In this document: positions 32,357 through 40,848 of the stretch, in pieces
How positions within the stretch are numbered: position 1 is the first letter of the stretch
How the letters are laid out: each line of letters begins with the position of its first letter
DNA from: Agrococcus sp. ARC_14
GTDB taxonomy: Bacteria; Actinomycetota; Actinomycetes; Actinomycetales; Microbacteriaceae
Direction: 5' to 3'
DNA length: 64,000 nt
Assembly (NCBI RefSeq): GCF_022436485.1
Contig: NZ_JAKUDO010000001.1
Coordinates: 558,001 to 622,000 of the forward strand
Program-made: the position numbers and the translations under genes
The notes under the pieces: generated by a model
The model's input: only the letters and a program-made list of their open reading frames with translations
Told to the model about the DNA's origin: nothing
Database searches by the model: none

Positions 32357-33862
32357 ATGAGCACCCTCGACCAACTGCTCAACGGCTTCGTCACCGTCTT
32401 CACGGGCGAGAACCTGCTGCTCGCCCTCGTCGGCTGCGTGCTCGGCATGCTCGTCGGCATCCTGCCGGGCTTCGGCCCCGCGGCCGCCGTGGCGATCCTG
32501 CTCCCCGTCACCTTCACGCTGGGCCCGATCCCGGCGATCATCATGCTCGCGGCCATCCTCTACGGCGCCAGCTACGGCGGCACGATCACCGCCGTGCTGC
32601 TCAACGTGCCGGGCGAGACATCCTCGGTGGCGACCACGCTCGATGGCTACCAGATGGCCAAGCGCGGCCGTGCCGGCGCCGCGCTGACCATCGCCGCGAT
32701 CGGCTCGTTCATCGGCTGCATCGTGGGCCTCGCCGGATTCGTCGTCGCAGCACCGCTCAGCCGCTTCGCGCTGGAGTTCGGCGCGGCCGAGTTCTTCGCG
32801 CTCACGATCCTGGGGCTGAGCCTCGTCATCGGGCTGGCGGGGAAGTCGATGATCAAGGCGATGATCAGCGCCATGATTGGCCTGGCCGTCGGCCTCGTCG
32901 GCATCGATCCGCTGCAGGGGGTGCCGCGCTTCACCTTCGGGCAGGCGCCGCTGCTCGACGGGCTCAACTTCATCGCCGTCGTGATGGGCATCTTCGGAGT
33001 CTCCGAGCTGCTCTCGACCGTCGACCACTCGAGCCGCTTCGGCCGCGTGATGCCCGTCGGCCGCATCTGGCCGACCAAGCAGGACTTCCGCCGCTCCGTC
33101 GGACCGATCCTGCGTGGCGCACCCCTGGGCTTCTTCTTCGGCCTCCTCCCCGGCTCGCCGGGCGCCGCGACCTCGTTCGCCTCCTACGCCATCGAGAAGG
33201 CCGTGTCGAAGCGCAAGAGCGAGTTCGGGAAGGGCGCCATCGAGGGCGTCGCAGGCCCCGAGACCGCGAACAACTCGCTCGCGATCGCCGGCATGATCCC
33301 GCTCTTCACGCTCGGCATCCCGACGTCGGCGACCACGGCCATCCTCATGGGTGCCTTCATCATCAACGGTCTGCTGCCGGGCCCGCTGCTGTTCCAGGAT
33401 CACCCCGAGGTGCCGTGGGCGATCATCGCCAGCATGTTCATCGGCAACGTCATCCTGCTGATCCTGAACATCCCGCTGGTGCGGGTCTGGATCCTCTTCC
33501 TGAAGACGCCGTTCCCGGTGCTCTACGCGATCGTGTTCGGCTTCATGATCCTGGGCGCCTACACGCTCGACAACAACGTCTTCAACATCGGCGTGCTGCT
33601 CGCCTTCGGCGTGCTCGGCTACCTGCTGCGCAAGCTCGACGTGCCGCTCGCGCCGATGGCGCTAACGATCGTGCTGGGGCCGCTGATGGAGAGCAACCTG
33701 CGGCGTGCGCTCTCGATCTCGCGCGGCGACCTGTCGGTGTTCGTGACGAGCCCGATCGCGCTGTCGCTCATCATCGCGGCGGTGCTGGCGATCGGCGGCA
33801 CCCTCGCCTTCCGGTTCTGGAGCCGGCGGAGGGCTAGCCTCGCTGCTTCAGCTGCAGCATGA
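32357..33862 (+). CDS. tctA: Tripartite tricarboxylate transporter permease TctA (second)
   Basis: 501 residues, about 11 or 12 helices; GCVLGMLVGILPGFGPAAAV near residue 32 and GASYGGTITAVLLNVPGETS near 75 are signature segments, with the inverted second half GFFFGLLPGSPGAATSFASY. Closely resembles the TctA at 20289. Starts two bases after the tctB stop. Its last 29 bases overlap the convergent RpiR gene 33834-34601. Confidence 0.93.
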   Translation: MSTLDQLLNGFVTVFTGENLLLALVGCVLGMLVGILPGFGPAAAVAILLPVTFTLGPIPAIIMLAAILYGASYGGTITAVLLNVPGETSSVATTLDGYQMAKRGRAGAALTIAAIGSFIGCIVGLAGFVVAAPLSRFALEFGAAEFFALTILGLSLVIGLAGKSMIKAMISAMIGLAVGLVGIDPLQGVPRFTFGQAPLLDGLNFIAVVMGIFGVSELLSTVDHSSRFGRVMPVGRIWPTKQDFRRSVGPILRGAPLGFFFGLLPGSPGAATSFASYAIEKAVSKRKSEFGKGAIEGVAGPETANNSLAIAGMIPLFTLGIPTSATTAILMGAFIINGLLPGPLLFQDHPEVPWAIIASMFIGNVILLILNIPLVRVWILFLKTPFPVLYAIVFGFMILGAYTLDNNVFNIGVLLAFGVLGYLLRKLDVPLAPMALTIVLGPLMESNLRRALSISRGDLSVFVTSPIALSLIIAAVLAIGGTLAFRFWSRRRASLAASAAA

Positions 33863-34601
33863 GCGAGTAGTCGAGCGCGTAGGCCACTGCCGAGAGTGCG
33901 ACGAACACGCCGTGGTTGAGATCCGAGCGAGGCACCGCCAGCAGGAAGTCCGCCTCGGGCTTGTGCGTGTGGATGGGCTGGTCGGTGATGAGGATCAGGG
34001 TCGCGCCGCGCTCGCGGATCGAGTCGAAGACGGCTCGGTTCGCGGCGTACTCGGTCGACAGTGTGAACGCCGTCACGACGTCGCCGGGGCGCACCATCGC
34101 GAGCTGCACGACGAGCTCGACACCGGACTGCCGCACGACGGACACGGGGAGGCCGAGGATGGCGACCTTGCGGCCGAAGAACTCCGCGACCGGCCCGACG
34201 AGGCCGTCCCCGAGCACGTAGTGGTGGCCGCCGGCGAGCACGGCCGCCATCGCGCCGTCGACCTCGGCCTGCGGCACGTTCTCCTCGAGGCGCTCGAGCA
34301 CCTCGGTCTGCGCGCGCACCACGCGGGCGAGGGAGGCCTCCTCGCCGCTGGGCTGCGGGCGGCGACGCGGCCCGTTGGAGGTGTCGGATGCGAGATCGAG
34401 TCGCAGGGCGATGTAGCCGGCGTACCCGAGCTTCTGGGCGAAGCGCACGACGGTCGACTCATGCACGTCCGCCTGCTTGGCGAGCTGGGCCGCCGTGAGT
34501 AGCGGGGCGCTCTGGCTGTCGTTCAGGAGCACCGTGCCGATGCGGCGCTCCGCGTCGGTGAGCCGGGTCTGCGAAGCCTGCAACGATTCGCGAAACGACA
34601 C
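33834..34601 (-). CDS. RpiR/MurR-family transcriptional regulator (second)
   Basis: 255 residues: HTH (about 1-75) with LAKQADVHESTVVRFAQKLG and YAGY, then a SIS-like domain (about 100-240: GGHHYVLGDGLVGPVAEFFG, RPGDVVTAFTLSTEYAANRA). GTG start 34601 with GGAAGGA upstream. Divergent from the tctC at 34763, whose promoter carries a TTGCAGG-TTT-CCTGCAG inverted repeat; the same motif sits in the 28.5 kb tctC promoter. It is the natural candidate repressor of both. The SIS domain would bind a carboxylate or its phosphate. Confidence 0.85.
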   Translation of the reverse strand: MSFRESLQASQTRLTDAERRIGTVLLNDSQSAPLLTAAQLAKQADVHESTVVRFAQKLGYAGYIALRLDLASDTSNGPRRRPQPSGEEASLARVVRAQTEVLERLEENVPQAEVDGAMAAVLAGGHHYVLGDGLVGPVAEFFGRKVAILGLPVSVVRQSGVELVVQLAMVRPGDVVTAFTLSTEYAANRAVFDSIRERGATLILITDQPIHTHKPEADFLLAVPRSDLNHGVFVALSAVAYALDYSLMLQLKQRG

Positions 34602-34651
34602 GTGGTCATCCTTCCGGTAGCCAAGGCGCCATCATCGGCGCCGCTCTTCTC

Positions 34652-34681
34652 TTGACAGCATTGCAGGTTTCCTGCAGACTT
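34652..34681 (+). promoter_or_regulatory. TTGACA promoter with RpiR-type operator (TctC, 34.8 kb)
   Basis: TTGACA at 34652-34657; a 17-18 base spacer to CAGACT/AGACTT at 34675-34681. The spacer holds TTGCAGG-TTT-CCTGCAG (34661-34677), an inverted repeat in the same position relative to the -35 as at 28530. Located in the region between the divergent RpiR regulator and tctC. Confidence 0.65.
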
Positions 34682-34762
34682 ACCTGAGTTCGCAAGAAAC
34701 ATCCATCGTCTCGACGTCGAGCATCAACGCTGACTTTTCGACCGAGACTCCGAGGAGATTCG

Positions 34763-35740
34763 ATGAAGAAGCTCACCAGCATCCTGGCACCTGCGGCGGG
34801 AGTCGTCCTGCTCCTGTCTGCGTGCGCGCCGACTCCGGCGGCGACGCCGACCGAGACCGTCGAGTTCCCGGAAGCGGGCTCGAACGTCACGGTCGTCGTG
34901 CCCTACAGCGCAGGCGGCACGACAGACGTCACCGCCCGCGCGTTCACCGCGGCGCTCGCGGAGGAGCTCGGCGTCAACGTCGAGGTGCTCAACACTCCGG
35001 GCGCCGGCGGGCAGCTCGGCCTGACCGAGCTGGCCGGGGCCGACCCCGACGGCTACACGATCGGGTTCACCAACATCCCCTCGACCATCCCGACCTACGT
35101 CATCGCCGACCGGGGTGCGACCTACACGCGCGAGAGCTTCGAGCCGATCGCCGCGCTCACGCGCACGACCAACTACATGGCCGTCAGTGCGAGCAGCCCC
35201 TACGAGACGCTCGACGATCTGCTCGAGGCGGCTGCGGATGCGCCTGGCGCGATCACGGTCGGCACGGCGAGCGAAGACGAGACGCTGGGTGTCGAGGCCG
35301 CTGCGGAGAGCGCGGGCGTCGAGTTCAACGTCGTGCCGTACGACGGCGGACCCGAGAAGACGACCGCGCTGCTGGGCGGCCAGGTCGACGCCATCATCGG
35401 CGGCGGCACCACGATCGTGCCGGGCGTGACGAACGGCGACTTCCGGGCCCTCGGCATCTTCGGTGGCGAGCAGGATCCATTCCTGCCCGAGATCCCGACC
35501 TTCTCGTCGCTGGGCATCGACCTCGACATCAATGGCTTCCTGATCGTCTCGGCACCCGCGGGCACGCCTCCGGAGATCGTCGACATCTTTGAGGCTGCCG
35601 CCGAGCAGGCCGTCGCCGACACGACGTTCCAGACGACGGTGGAGGCCAGCTTCCAGGAGCCGATGTACGTCGGCTCTGAGGAGATCGCCGGCATCTGGGC
35701 CGACCAGGAGGCCCTGTTCACCGAGCGATTCGGCGACTGA
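34763..35740 (+). CDS. tctC: Tripartite tricarboxylate transporter substrate-binding protein TctC (third)
   Basis: 325-residue TctC/Bug lipoprotein: lipobox LLSAC (Cys near 21), then VTVVVPYSAGGTTDVTARAF, VEVLNTPGAGGQLGL and GYTIGFTNIPST. CGAGGAGA precedes the ATG. No tctA/tctB of its own follows: the next gene is an MFS carrier beyond a strong terminator. It may deliver a second substrate to either TctAB pair in the cluster. The shared operator with the 28.6 kb gene supports co-regulation. Confidence 0.9.
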   Translation: MKKLTSILAPAAGVVLLLSACAPTPAATPTETVEFPEAGSNVTVVVPYSAGGTTDVTARAFTAALAEELGVNVEVLNTPGAGGQLGLTELAGADPDGYTIGFTNIPSTIPTYVIADRGATYTRESFEPIAALTRTTNYMAVSASSPYETLDDLLEAAADAPGAITVGTASEDETLGVEAAAESAGVEFNVVPYDGGPEKTTALLGGQVDAIIGGGTTIVPGVTNGDFRALGIFGGEQDPFLPEIPTFSSLGIDLDINGFLIVSAPAGTPPEIVDIFEAAAEQAVADTTFQTTVEASFQEPMYVGSEEIAGIWADQEALFTERFGD

Positions 35741-35743
35741 CAC

Positions 35744-35787
35744 GACTGCGTCGACCACGCGGCTGCGGTCGCGTGGTCGACGCAGTC
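35744..35787 (+). terminator. Perfect 18-bp stem terminator
   Basis: The stem arms at 35744-35761 and 35770-35787 are exact reverse complements (GACTGCGTCGACCACGCG and partner), loop GCTGCGGT. It follows the third tctC stop by three bases. No T-tract on the plus strand. Strong transcription end that separates tctC from the MFS gene. Confidence 0.75.
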
Positions 35788-35808
35788 TCGCGTGCATGAG
35801 GAGGCGCC

Positions 35809-36966
35809 GTGATCTACGTCCAGGCGGTCCTGCTGCACACCGCCTGGGCGGGCGCTCGGCTGATGGTCGGCCTCGCGGCGAGCGCGATGACGACGGATGC
35901 GGCGCTGCTGGCGGTGATCGGGGCCGGTTTCGCGCTCCCCGCAGTCATCTTCGCCCTGCCCTCGGGTGCACTCATGGATCGCCATGGTCCGCGACTGCTC
36001 GTGCTCGTCGGGATCGCCATTGCTCTCGCGGGCCTTGTCGTCATCGCGACCGCGCCGAGCGTCGGGGCGCTGATCGCCTCGAACGCGCTGCTCGGGCTCG
36101 GGCAGCTGCTGTGCATGATCGGGCAGCAGGGCTTCGTCGCTGATCGGGCGACCGATCAGGGGCTGGACGGGGCCGTCGGCACGCTCACGTCGGCGATGGC
36201 CATCGGGCAGGTCCTCGGTCCCGTGCTGGCGACATCCGCCGGCACGGTGCTGTTCTCGCTGGGTGCGCCGACGGTCGAGCTCGGCGGTCTGCTGCTCGCC
36301 GGGCTTTGCCTACTCGTCGGGATACCGCTCGCGATGCAGATGCGGGCTCGGGCTTCGCGCAGCCAGTCGGACCACGATGCTGCGGGGCAGCCGAGGGCGC
36401 GAGTGCTCGCACCCGGCATGTGGCGGGCGCTGCTCGTCAGCGGCATCGTGCTCGCATCCGTCGACCTGCTCTACGTCTTCCTCCCCGCCTGGGCGCAGGG
36501 GGCAGGAGTGTCGGCGATCGTCGTCGGCTGGATGCTGAGCCTGCGTGCCGCGGTCACTGTCGTCTGCCGCTTCGGGCTCGACAGGCTCGTCCGGCGGTTC
36601 TCTCGTGCCGGAGTGCTTGCCGCATCGCTCGGCTTCGGCATCGTCGGGTTCGTGCTGCTGGTCTTCGGCTCACAGCCTGCTGCAGTGGCGGCCATGGTGC
36701 TGTTGGGCGTGGGTCTGGGGATCCCGCAGCCGCTGACGCTGAGCTGGGTGATGCGCCTCGCCGACCCGACCGTGCGAGGCCGCGCGCTCGGCATGCGTGT
36801 CACCTCCAACCGGGTCGTCCAGGTCGTGCTGCCGATCGGCGTCGGCCTGGTGGCCACACCCGCGGGGCCGGCGGGCGTGTTCATCGGCTCAGCGATCGCG
36901 CTGTGCGCGGCTGCGACCGTGAGCATCGCGTCCAGGCGGCACCTGGATGCGCCCGGCGGCCCCTGA
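35809..36966 (+). CDS. MFS transporter (second of the paralogous pair)
   Basis: 385 residues, about 12 helices. MDRHGPR in loop 2 (near residue 56) and GLDRLVRRFSR in loop 8 are MFS marks; the end has GVGLGIPQPLTLSWV and GMRVTSNR, shared with the MFS at 24521. GTG start 35809 with GAGGAGG seven bases upstream. Located downstream of the tctC terminator, it may be cotranscribed weakly or separately. The N-terminus is shorter than that of its paralogue and begins directly in a helix. Likely carboxylate uptake or efflux. Confidence 0.82.
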   Translation: MIYVQAVLLHTAWAGARLMVGLAASAMTTDAALLAVIGAGFALPAVIFALPSGALMDRHGPRLLVLVGIAIALAGLVVIATAPSVGALIASNALLGLGQLLCMIGQQGFVADRATDQGLDGAVGTLTSAMAIGQVLGPVLATSAGTVLFSLGAPTVELGGLLLAGLCLLVGIPLAMQMRARASRSQSDHDAAGQPRARVLAPGMWRALLVSGIVLASVDLLYVFLPAWAQGAGVSAIVVGWMLSLRAAVTVVCRFGLDRLVRRFSRAGVLAASLGFGIVGFVLLVFGSQPAAVAAMVLLGVGLGIPQPLTLSWVMRLADPTVRGRALGMRVTSNRVVQVVLPIGVGLVATPAGPAGVFIGSAIALCAAATVSIASRRHLDAPGGP

Positions 36967-37021
36967 GTGTCGAGCCGGGCGACCGACACTGGACGCAGTC
37001 AATGGCGGGGCGGGCCCCGCC
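36966..37021. terminator. Double hairpin between convergent MFS and cyclodeaminase genes
   Basis: First hairpin: AGTGTCG (36966-36972) with CGACACT (36984-36990). Second: GGCGGGG (37004-37010) with CCCCGCC (37015-37021) around CGGG. Between the stop of the MFS gene and the 3' end of the cyclodeaminase gene; probably ends both transcripts. Confidence 0.6.
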
Positions 37022-37116
37022 GATCCGCTCGAGCCGTCAGCTCGAGTGCAGCGATCGCGTCGTACATCTGCTGGCTGCTGCGCTGTGCGTCACGGTGAGG
37101 AAGGCAGCGGGAGTGC

Positions 37117-38142
37117 TCAGACCAACACGGGCGCGCCGATCATGCCGTAGAGATCCTTCGGGTCCTCCGGCTCGGTGATGAGGTCGATCGGCTCGGAGAA
37201 GCGGGTCGCCGCCGTCGCCTTCTGTACGTAGCGGAGCGCGGTGAAATCCTCGATCGCGAAGCCGACGGAGTCGAAGACCGTGACCTCGTCGGACGAGGCG
37301 CGTCCCGCATCCGCCCCGGTGATCACTCGCCACAGCTCCGTGACCGGCGAGTCCGCCGGCAGCAGCTGGATCTCGCCCTCGATGCGCGTCTGCGGCTCGT
37401 GCTCGACGAAGACGCGGTGCCGCCGCACGATCTCGAGCTCGAGCTCGGTCTTCCCGGGGCAGTCGCCGCCGATGGCGTTGATGTGCGCGCCCGCGGGCAC
37501 CTCGTCGGCGCGCAGCACGGTCGCGTTTGTCTTGTCGGCAGTGCACGTGGTGATGATGTCCGCGCCGCGGACGGCCGCCGCTGCCGAGCTCTCGACCGAC
37601 ACGTCGAACCCCAGGGTGCGCAGGTGCCTGCTGGCCGTCTCTGCAGTGGCGGCATCGACGTCGAACAGCCGCAGTCGCGTGACACCCGGTCGCTGTGACC
37701 GCACCGCGAGCGCCTGGAAGACCGCCTGCGAACCCGCCCCGATCATCCCCATCACCGTGCTGTCTTCACGAGCCAGATGCCGGGTGGCGAGCCCCGACAC
37801 CGCTGCGGTGCGCAGTGCTGTGAGGATCGTCATCTCCGACAGGAACGTCGGGTATCCGGTCATCACGTCGGCGAGCACGCCGAACGCGGTGACGGTCTGG
37901 AACCCGCGCGACGGGTTCGAAGGGTGCCCGTTGACGTACTTGAACCCGTAGGCAACGCCGTCGCTGGTGGGCATCAGCTCGATGACGCCCAGGGATGAGT
38001 GGCTGGCGATGCGCGGCTCGCGCTCGAAGTCTGTCCACCGTCGGAAGTCGGTCTCGAGTTCGTTGACGAGATCGGTGATGATGTGCTCTGACCCGGTGGT
38101 CCGGATCCAGTCGCGCATGTTGGCGACACTGACGAAGCGCAT
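37117..38142 (-). CDS. Ornithine cyclodeaminase/mu-crystallin family protein
   Basis: 341 residues. Rossmann motif VMGMIGAGSQAVFQALAV near residue 130, DADI-type EIVRRHRVFVE later, and the substrate region MPTSDGVAYGFKYVNGHPSN near 58. The family includes ornithine cyclodeaminase (ornithine to proline), pyrroline/piperideine-2-carboxylate reductase and opine-type reductases; sequence alone does not separate these. Last gene of a minus-strand operon after an MHS carrier and an M24 peptidase, so a pathway handling proline, ornithine or a cyclic imino acid from peptides is likely. Confidence 0.82.
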   Translation of the reverse strand: MRFVSVANMRDWIRTTGSEHIITDLVNELETDFRRWTDFEREPRIASHSSLGVIELMPTSDGVAYGFKYVNGHPSNPSRGFQTVTAFGVLADVMTGYPTFLSEMTILTALRTAAVSGLATRHLAREDSTVMGMIGAGSQAVFQALAVRSQRPGVTRLRLFDVDAATAETASRHLRTLGFDVSVESSAAAAVRGADIITTCTADKTNATVLRADEVPAGAHINAIGGDCPGKTELELEIVRRHRVFVEHEPQTRIEGEIQLLPADSPVTELWRVITGADAGRASSDEVTVFDSVGFAIEDFTALRYVQKATAATRFSEPIDLITEPEDPKDLYGMIGAPVLV

Positions 38143-38181
38143 GCTTCGCTCCTCTCGGCTTGTGCCCTGCGGGGGCTGGTC

Positions 38182-39432
38182 TCAGGCGCGCGGTTCGATG
38201 ACCGTCAGCTCGTGCGGCAAGGTGTGCAGCAGCTCGGCACCATGGTCGCGGATGACGACCAGATCCTCGATCATGATCGCGCCGACATCCGGTGTGTACG
38301 TCGGCACCTCGACGGCGAGGACCATGCCGGGCTCGACGCGGACGTCGCACGCCGGGCCGATGAACGGAGGCTCCTCGTGGAAGGTGTCGATGCCGACCGA
38401 GTGGCCGACATGGCCGCGGTTGAACGTGGGGTAGCCGTGGCTGTGCACGTGCCCGATGGCGTTGAAGAACGCGTCGCCGACGCGAGCGCCGGGCACGAGC
38501 GAGTCGCGGGCGATGCGCTGCGCCTCGGCGAGCACGTCGTAGAGTCGCTGCGCCTCGCTGCTGGGCTGGCCGAAGGCGAACGTGCGGCCGCCGTCGCTGC
38601 GGTAGCCGTGCACGGTGGTGCCGCAGTCGAACTTCACGAGGTCGCCGGCGCGCAGGCCGCTGGCCGTGCTGCCGTAGCCCGCGGACGTCGTGCCGCCGAC
38701 GGTGGGGAGCACCCAGTTGTCGGTGTACCCGGCGAAGCGTGGCTCCCCGATCGCGGCCGTCGCGACCGAGATCTGGTAGGCGGCGCGGATGTCGGATGCC
38801 GTCATGCCCTCGCGAGCGATCTGCATTGCGCCGACCATGCCGCGCTCGGAGAGCTCGACCGCCGTGCGCAGCCGTTCGATCTCCCACTCCTGCTTGATGA
38901 GGCGCACCTCATAGATGTCATCGGTGAAGTCGACCCACTCGACGTCCGGCGCCGAGCGGCGCAGCCGGTGCCAGGTGTCGAGCGTCACGTGCGGGAGGTC
39001 GGTCGCAATCCGGCCGCTGGCCATGCCGAGCGAGTGGAGCGCGTCCGCGGCGATGCGGTCGAGCTCGGCCGCATCCCATTGCTCCGGCCGACCCGGCTCG
39101 GGCGCCGACGGCAGCTCCATCTGCTCAGCGGTCGAGAGGTCGACCCAGAGCGGGTACGTGGCGAGCTCAACCTCCGGGGCCGCCGCTCGGGCGGTCTTCT
39201 CCTCGAAGTCGCCGAGCATGAGCGTCACGGGCAGGCTCTCGTCGGCCGGCACGAACGCGAGCACCGTGCCGTGCAGTCGCCACCACTCGGAGACGAAGTA
39301 GCTGCGGAAGCCGGTGACGTAGAAGAGGTTCGACGGTGTGAAGGCGACATAGCCGGCGAGGCCGCGGGCCTTGAGGCGCGCGCGGATCTGCGCGATACCG
39401 AGGTCGGTGGATGCCGTGGTGGCGATGGTCAT
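38182..39432 (-). CDS. M24 family metallopeptidase (Xaa-Pro dipeptidase/creatinase fold)
   Basis: 416 residues. N-terminal creatinase domain (about 1-165), then the pita-bread catalytic domain with the full metal set: D-x10-D in KFDCGTTVHGYRSDGGRTF near residue 256, H in GHVGHSVGIDTFHEEP near 335, E in MVLAVEVP near 375 and E in MIEDLVVI near 388. All five ligands are present, so peptidase activity (Xaa-Pro) is more likely than creatinase. ATG 39432 overlaps the carrier's stop by four bases. Releases amino acids, possibly proline, for the cyclodeaminase-family enzyme encoded next. Confidence 0.87.
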   Translation of the reverse strand: MTIATTASTDLGIAQIRARLKARGLAGYVAFTPSNLFYVTGFRSYFVSEWWRLHGTVLAFVPADESLPVTLMLGDFEEKTARAAAPEVELATYPLWVDLSTAEQMELPSAPEPGRPEQWDAAELDRIAADALHSLGMASGRIATDLPHVTLDTWHRLRRSAPDVEWVDFTDDIYEVRLIKQEWEIERLRTAVELSERGMVGAMQIAREGMTASDIRAAYQISVATAAIGEPRFAGYTDNWVLPTVGGTTSAGYGSTASGLRAGDLVKFDCGTTVHGYRSDGGRTFAFGQPSSEAQRLYDVLAEAQRIARDSLVPGARVGDAFFNAIGHVHSHGYPTFNRGHVGHSVGIDTFHEEPPFIGPACDVRVEPGMVLAVEVPTYTPDVGAIMIEDLVVIRDHGAELLHTLPHELTVIEPRA

Positions 39433-40721
39433 GCGAGGTCCTTTCTCATCGTCTCGCGCGCGAGCAGCGACGCGACGACGGCGATGATGGCGGTGATGGC
39501 GACGTAGACGCTGACGGCGAAGGTGGAGCTGAACGTCTGCGTCAGCAGCGCGGCGAGGAAGGGGGCGAGCGCGCCGCCCAGGATGCCGGCGACCTGGTAG
39601 CCGAAGCCGGCACCCGTCGAGCGCACCTTGGTCGGGAACATCTCGGTGATGAACGCCGCCATCGGGCCGTACATGATGCCCTGCGCGGCGATCCCGGTCG
39701 CGATGGCGATGACGGCGAGCACCGGGTTCGCAGTGTCGATCAACGGCCAGGCGATGAAGGCCCAGATGCCGACGGCGATCGCGCCGGCCATGTAGACGGG
39801 GCGGCGGCCCACGCGGTCGGAGATGTGCGCGCTGATCGGGATGATGAGGAACTGCGCGATGCATCCGACGATCACGCCCGTGAGGCCGACGCTCGCGGAC
39901 ATCTCCAGATTCGAGGTGATGTAGGAGAGCGCGAAGACGGCGAACACATAGTAGGAGACGTCGCTCGCGATGCGCAGGCCGATCGTCAGCAGTACCTGCC
40001 GCCAGTATCCGCGGAGCATCGTGCGCAGCGGGGTAGCCTCCCGCTCCTCGACCTTGAAGAGCGGAGACTCCGCGACCGTCGCGCGGATCCAGAAGCTCAG
40101 CAGTACCAGGAGGGCGCTGGCGAGGAACGGCACGCGCCAGCCCCAGGAGGTGAACGCCTCCGGCGAGAGCGTGGCCTCCATGACGAACAGCGCCCCGACG
40201 GCGAGCAGGTTGCCAGCGGGAACGCCGAGCTGCATCCAGGAGGCGATGAGGCCTCGGCCCTTCGCTCGACCGGCGCCGTCAGCGTGCTCGGCCGAGAGCG
40301 TGGCCGCGCTGCCCCACTCGCCGCCGAGTCCGAGCCCCTGCACGATGCGCAGCAGCACCAGCAGCGCCGGTGCCCAGAAGCCGATGGTGTCGAAGCCCGG
40401 GATGCAGCCGATGAGGAACGTGCCGACGCCCATCACGAGCAGCGTTGCGATCAGCACGTTCTTGCGGCCGATCACGTCGCCGAGAGCGCCGAAGACGATA
40501 CCGCCCAGCGGCCGGACGACGAAGGCGACGCCGTAGGTCATGAAGGAGAGCAACAGGCCGATGCCGGGCTCGGACTCGGGGAAGAAGACGCGCGGGAAGA
40601 CGAGTGCGGCTGCTGACCCGAAGAGGAAGAAGTCGTACCACTCGATGGTCGTGCCGGCGAAGGTGGACAGCAGGACGCGGCGGAGAGGTGCCGGCGTCGT
40701 GCGCTCGGTCGTGGTGCTCAC
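39429..40721 (-). CDS. MFS transporter, MHS (metabolite:H+ symporter) family
   Basis: 430 residues, 12 helices. Starts with the MHS signature TTIEWYDFFLFGSAAALVFP near residue 22, then PLGGIVFGALGDVIGRKNVL (loop 2 motif) near 70 and GLGLGGEWGSAATLSAEHAD near 128. Proton symporters of this family take up dicarboxylates, betaines, osmolytes or aromatic acids. GTG start 40721. Four-base overlap with the M24 gene, so one operon with it and the cyclodeaminase-family gene. Probably imports the peptide or compound the two enzymes handle. Confidence 0.9.
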   Translation of the reverse strand: MSTTTERTTPAPLRRVLLSTFAGTTIEWYDFFLFGSAAALVFPRVFFPESEPGIGLLLSFMTYGVAFVVRPLGGIVFGALGDVIGRKNVLIATLLVMGVGTFLIGCIPGFDTIGFWAPALLVLLRIVQGLGLGGEWGSAATLSAEHADGAGRAKGRGLIASWMQLGVPAGNLLAVGALFVMEATLSPEAFTSWGWRVPFLASALLVLLSFWIRATVAESPLFKVEEREATPLRTMLRGYWRQVLLTIGLRIASDVSYYVFAVFALSYITSNLEMSASVGLTGVIVGCIAQFLIIPISAHISDRVGRRPVYMAGAIAVGIWAFIAWPLIDTANPVLAVIAIATGIAAQGIMYGPMAAFITEMFPTKVRSTGAGFGYQVAGILGGALAPFLAALLTQTFSSTFAVSVYVAITAIIAVVASLLARETMRKDLA

Positions 40722-40848
40722 GGGAGGCCTTTCGTCCGATGGAAGGTGGGTGCGACGCTACCGAGCGTCGATGATCACCGTCCAATATCGAAACGAGGCA
40801 ACATGATGCCGTTTGGGAATCAAGCGGGCGCCTCTGAGTCGGCGCGCG

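Noticed and set aside
38182..39432. Creatinase assignment for the M24 protein
   Set aside because: All five metal ligands of peptidases are present; creatinase lacks them, so a metallopeptidase is more likely.
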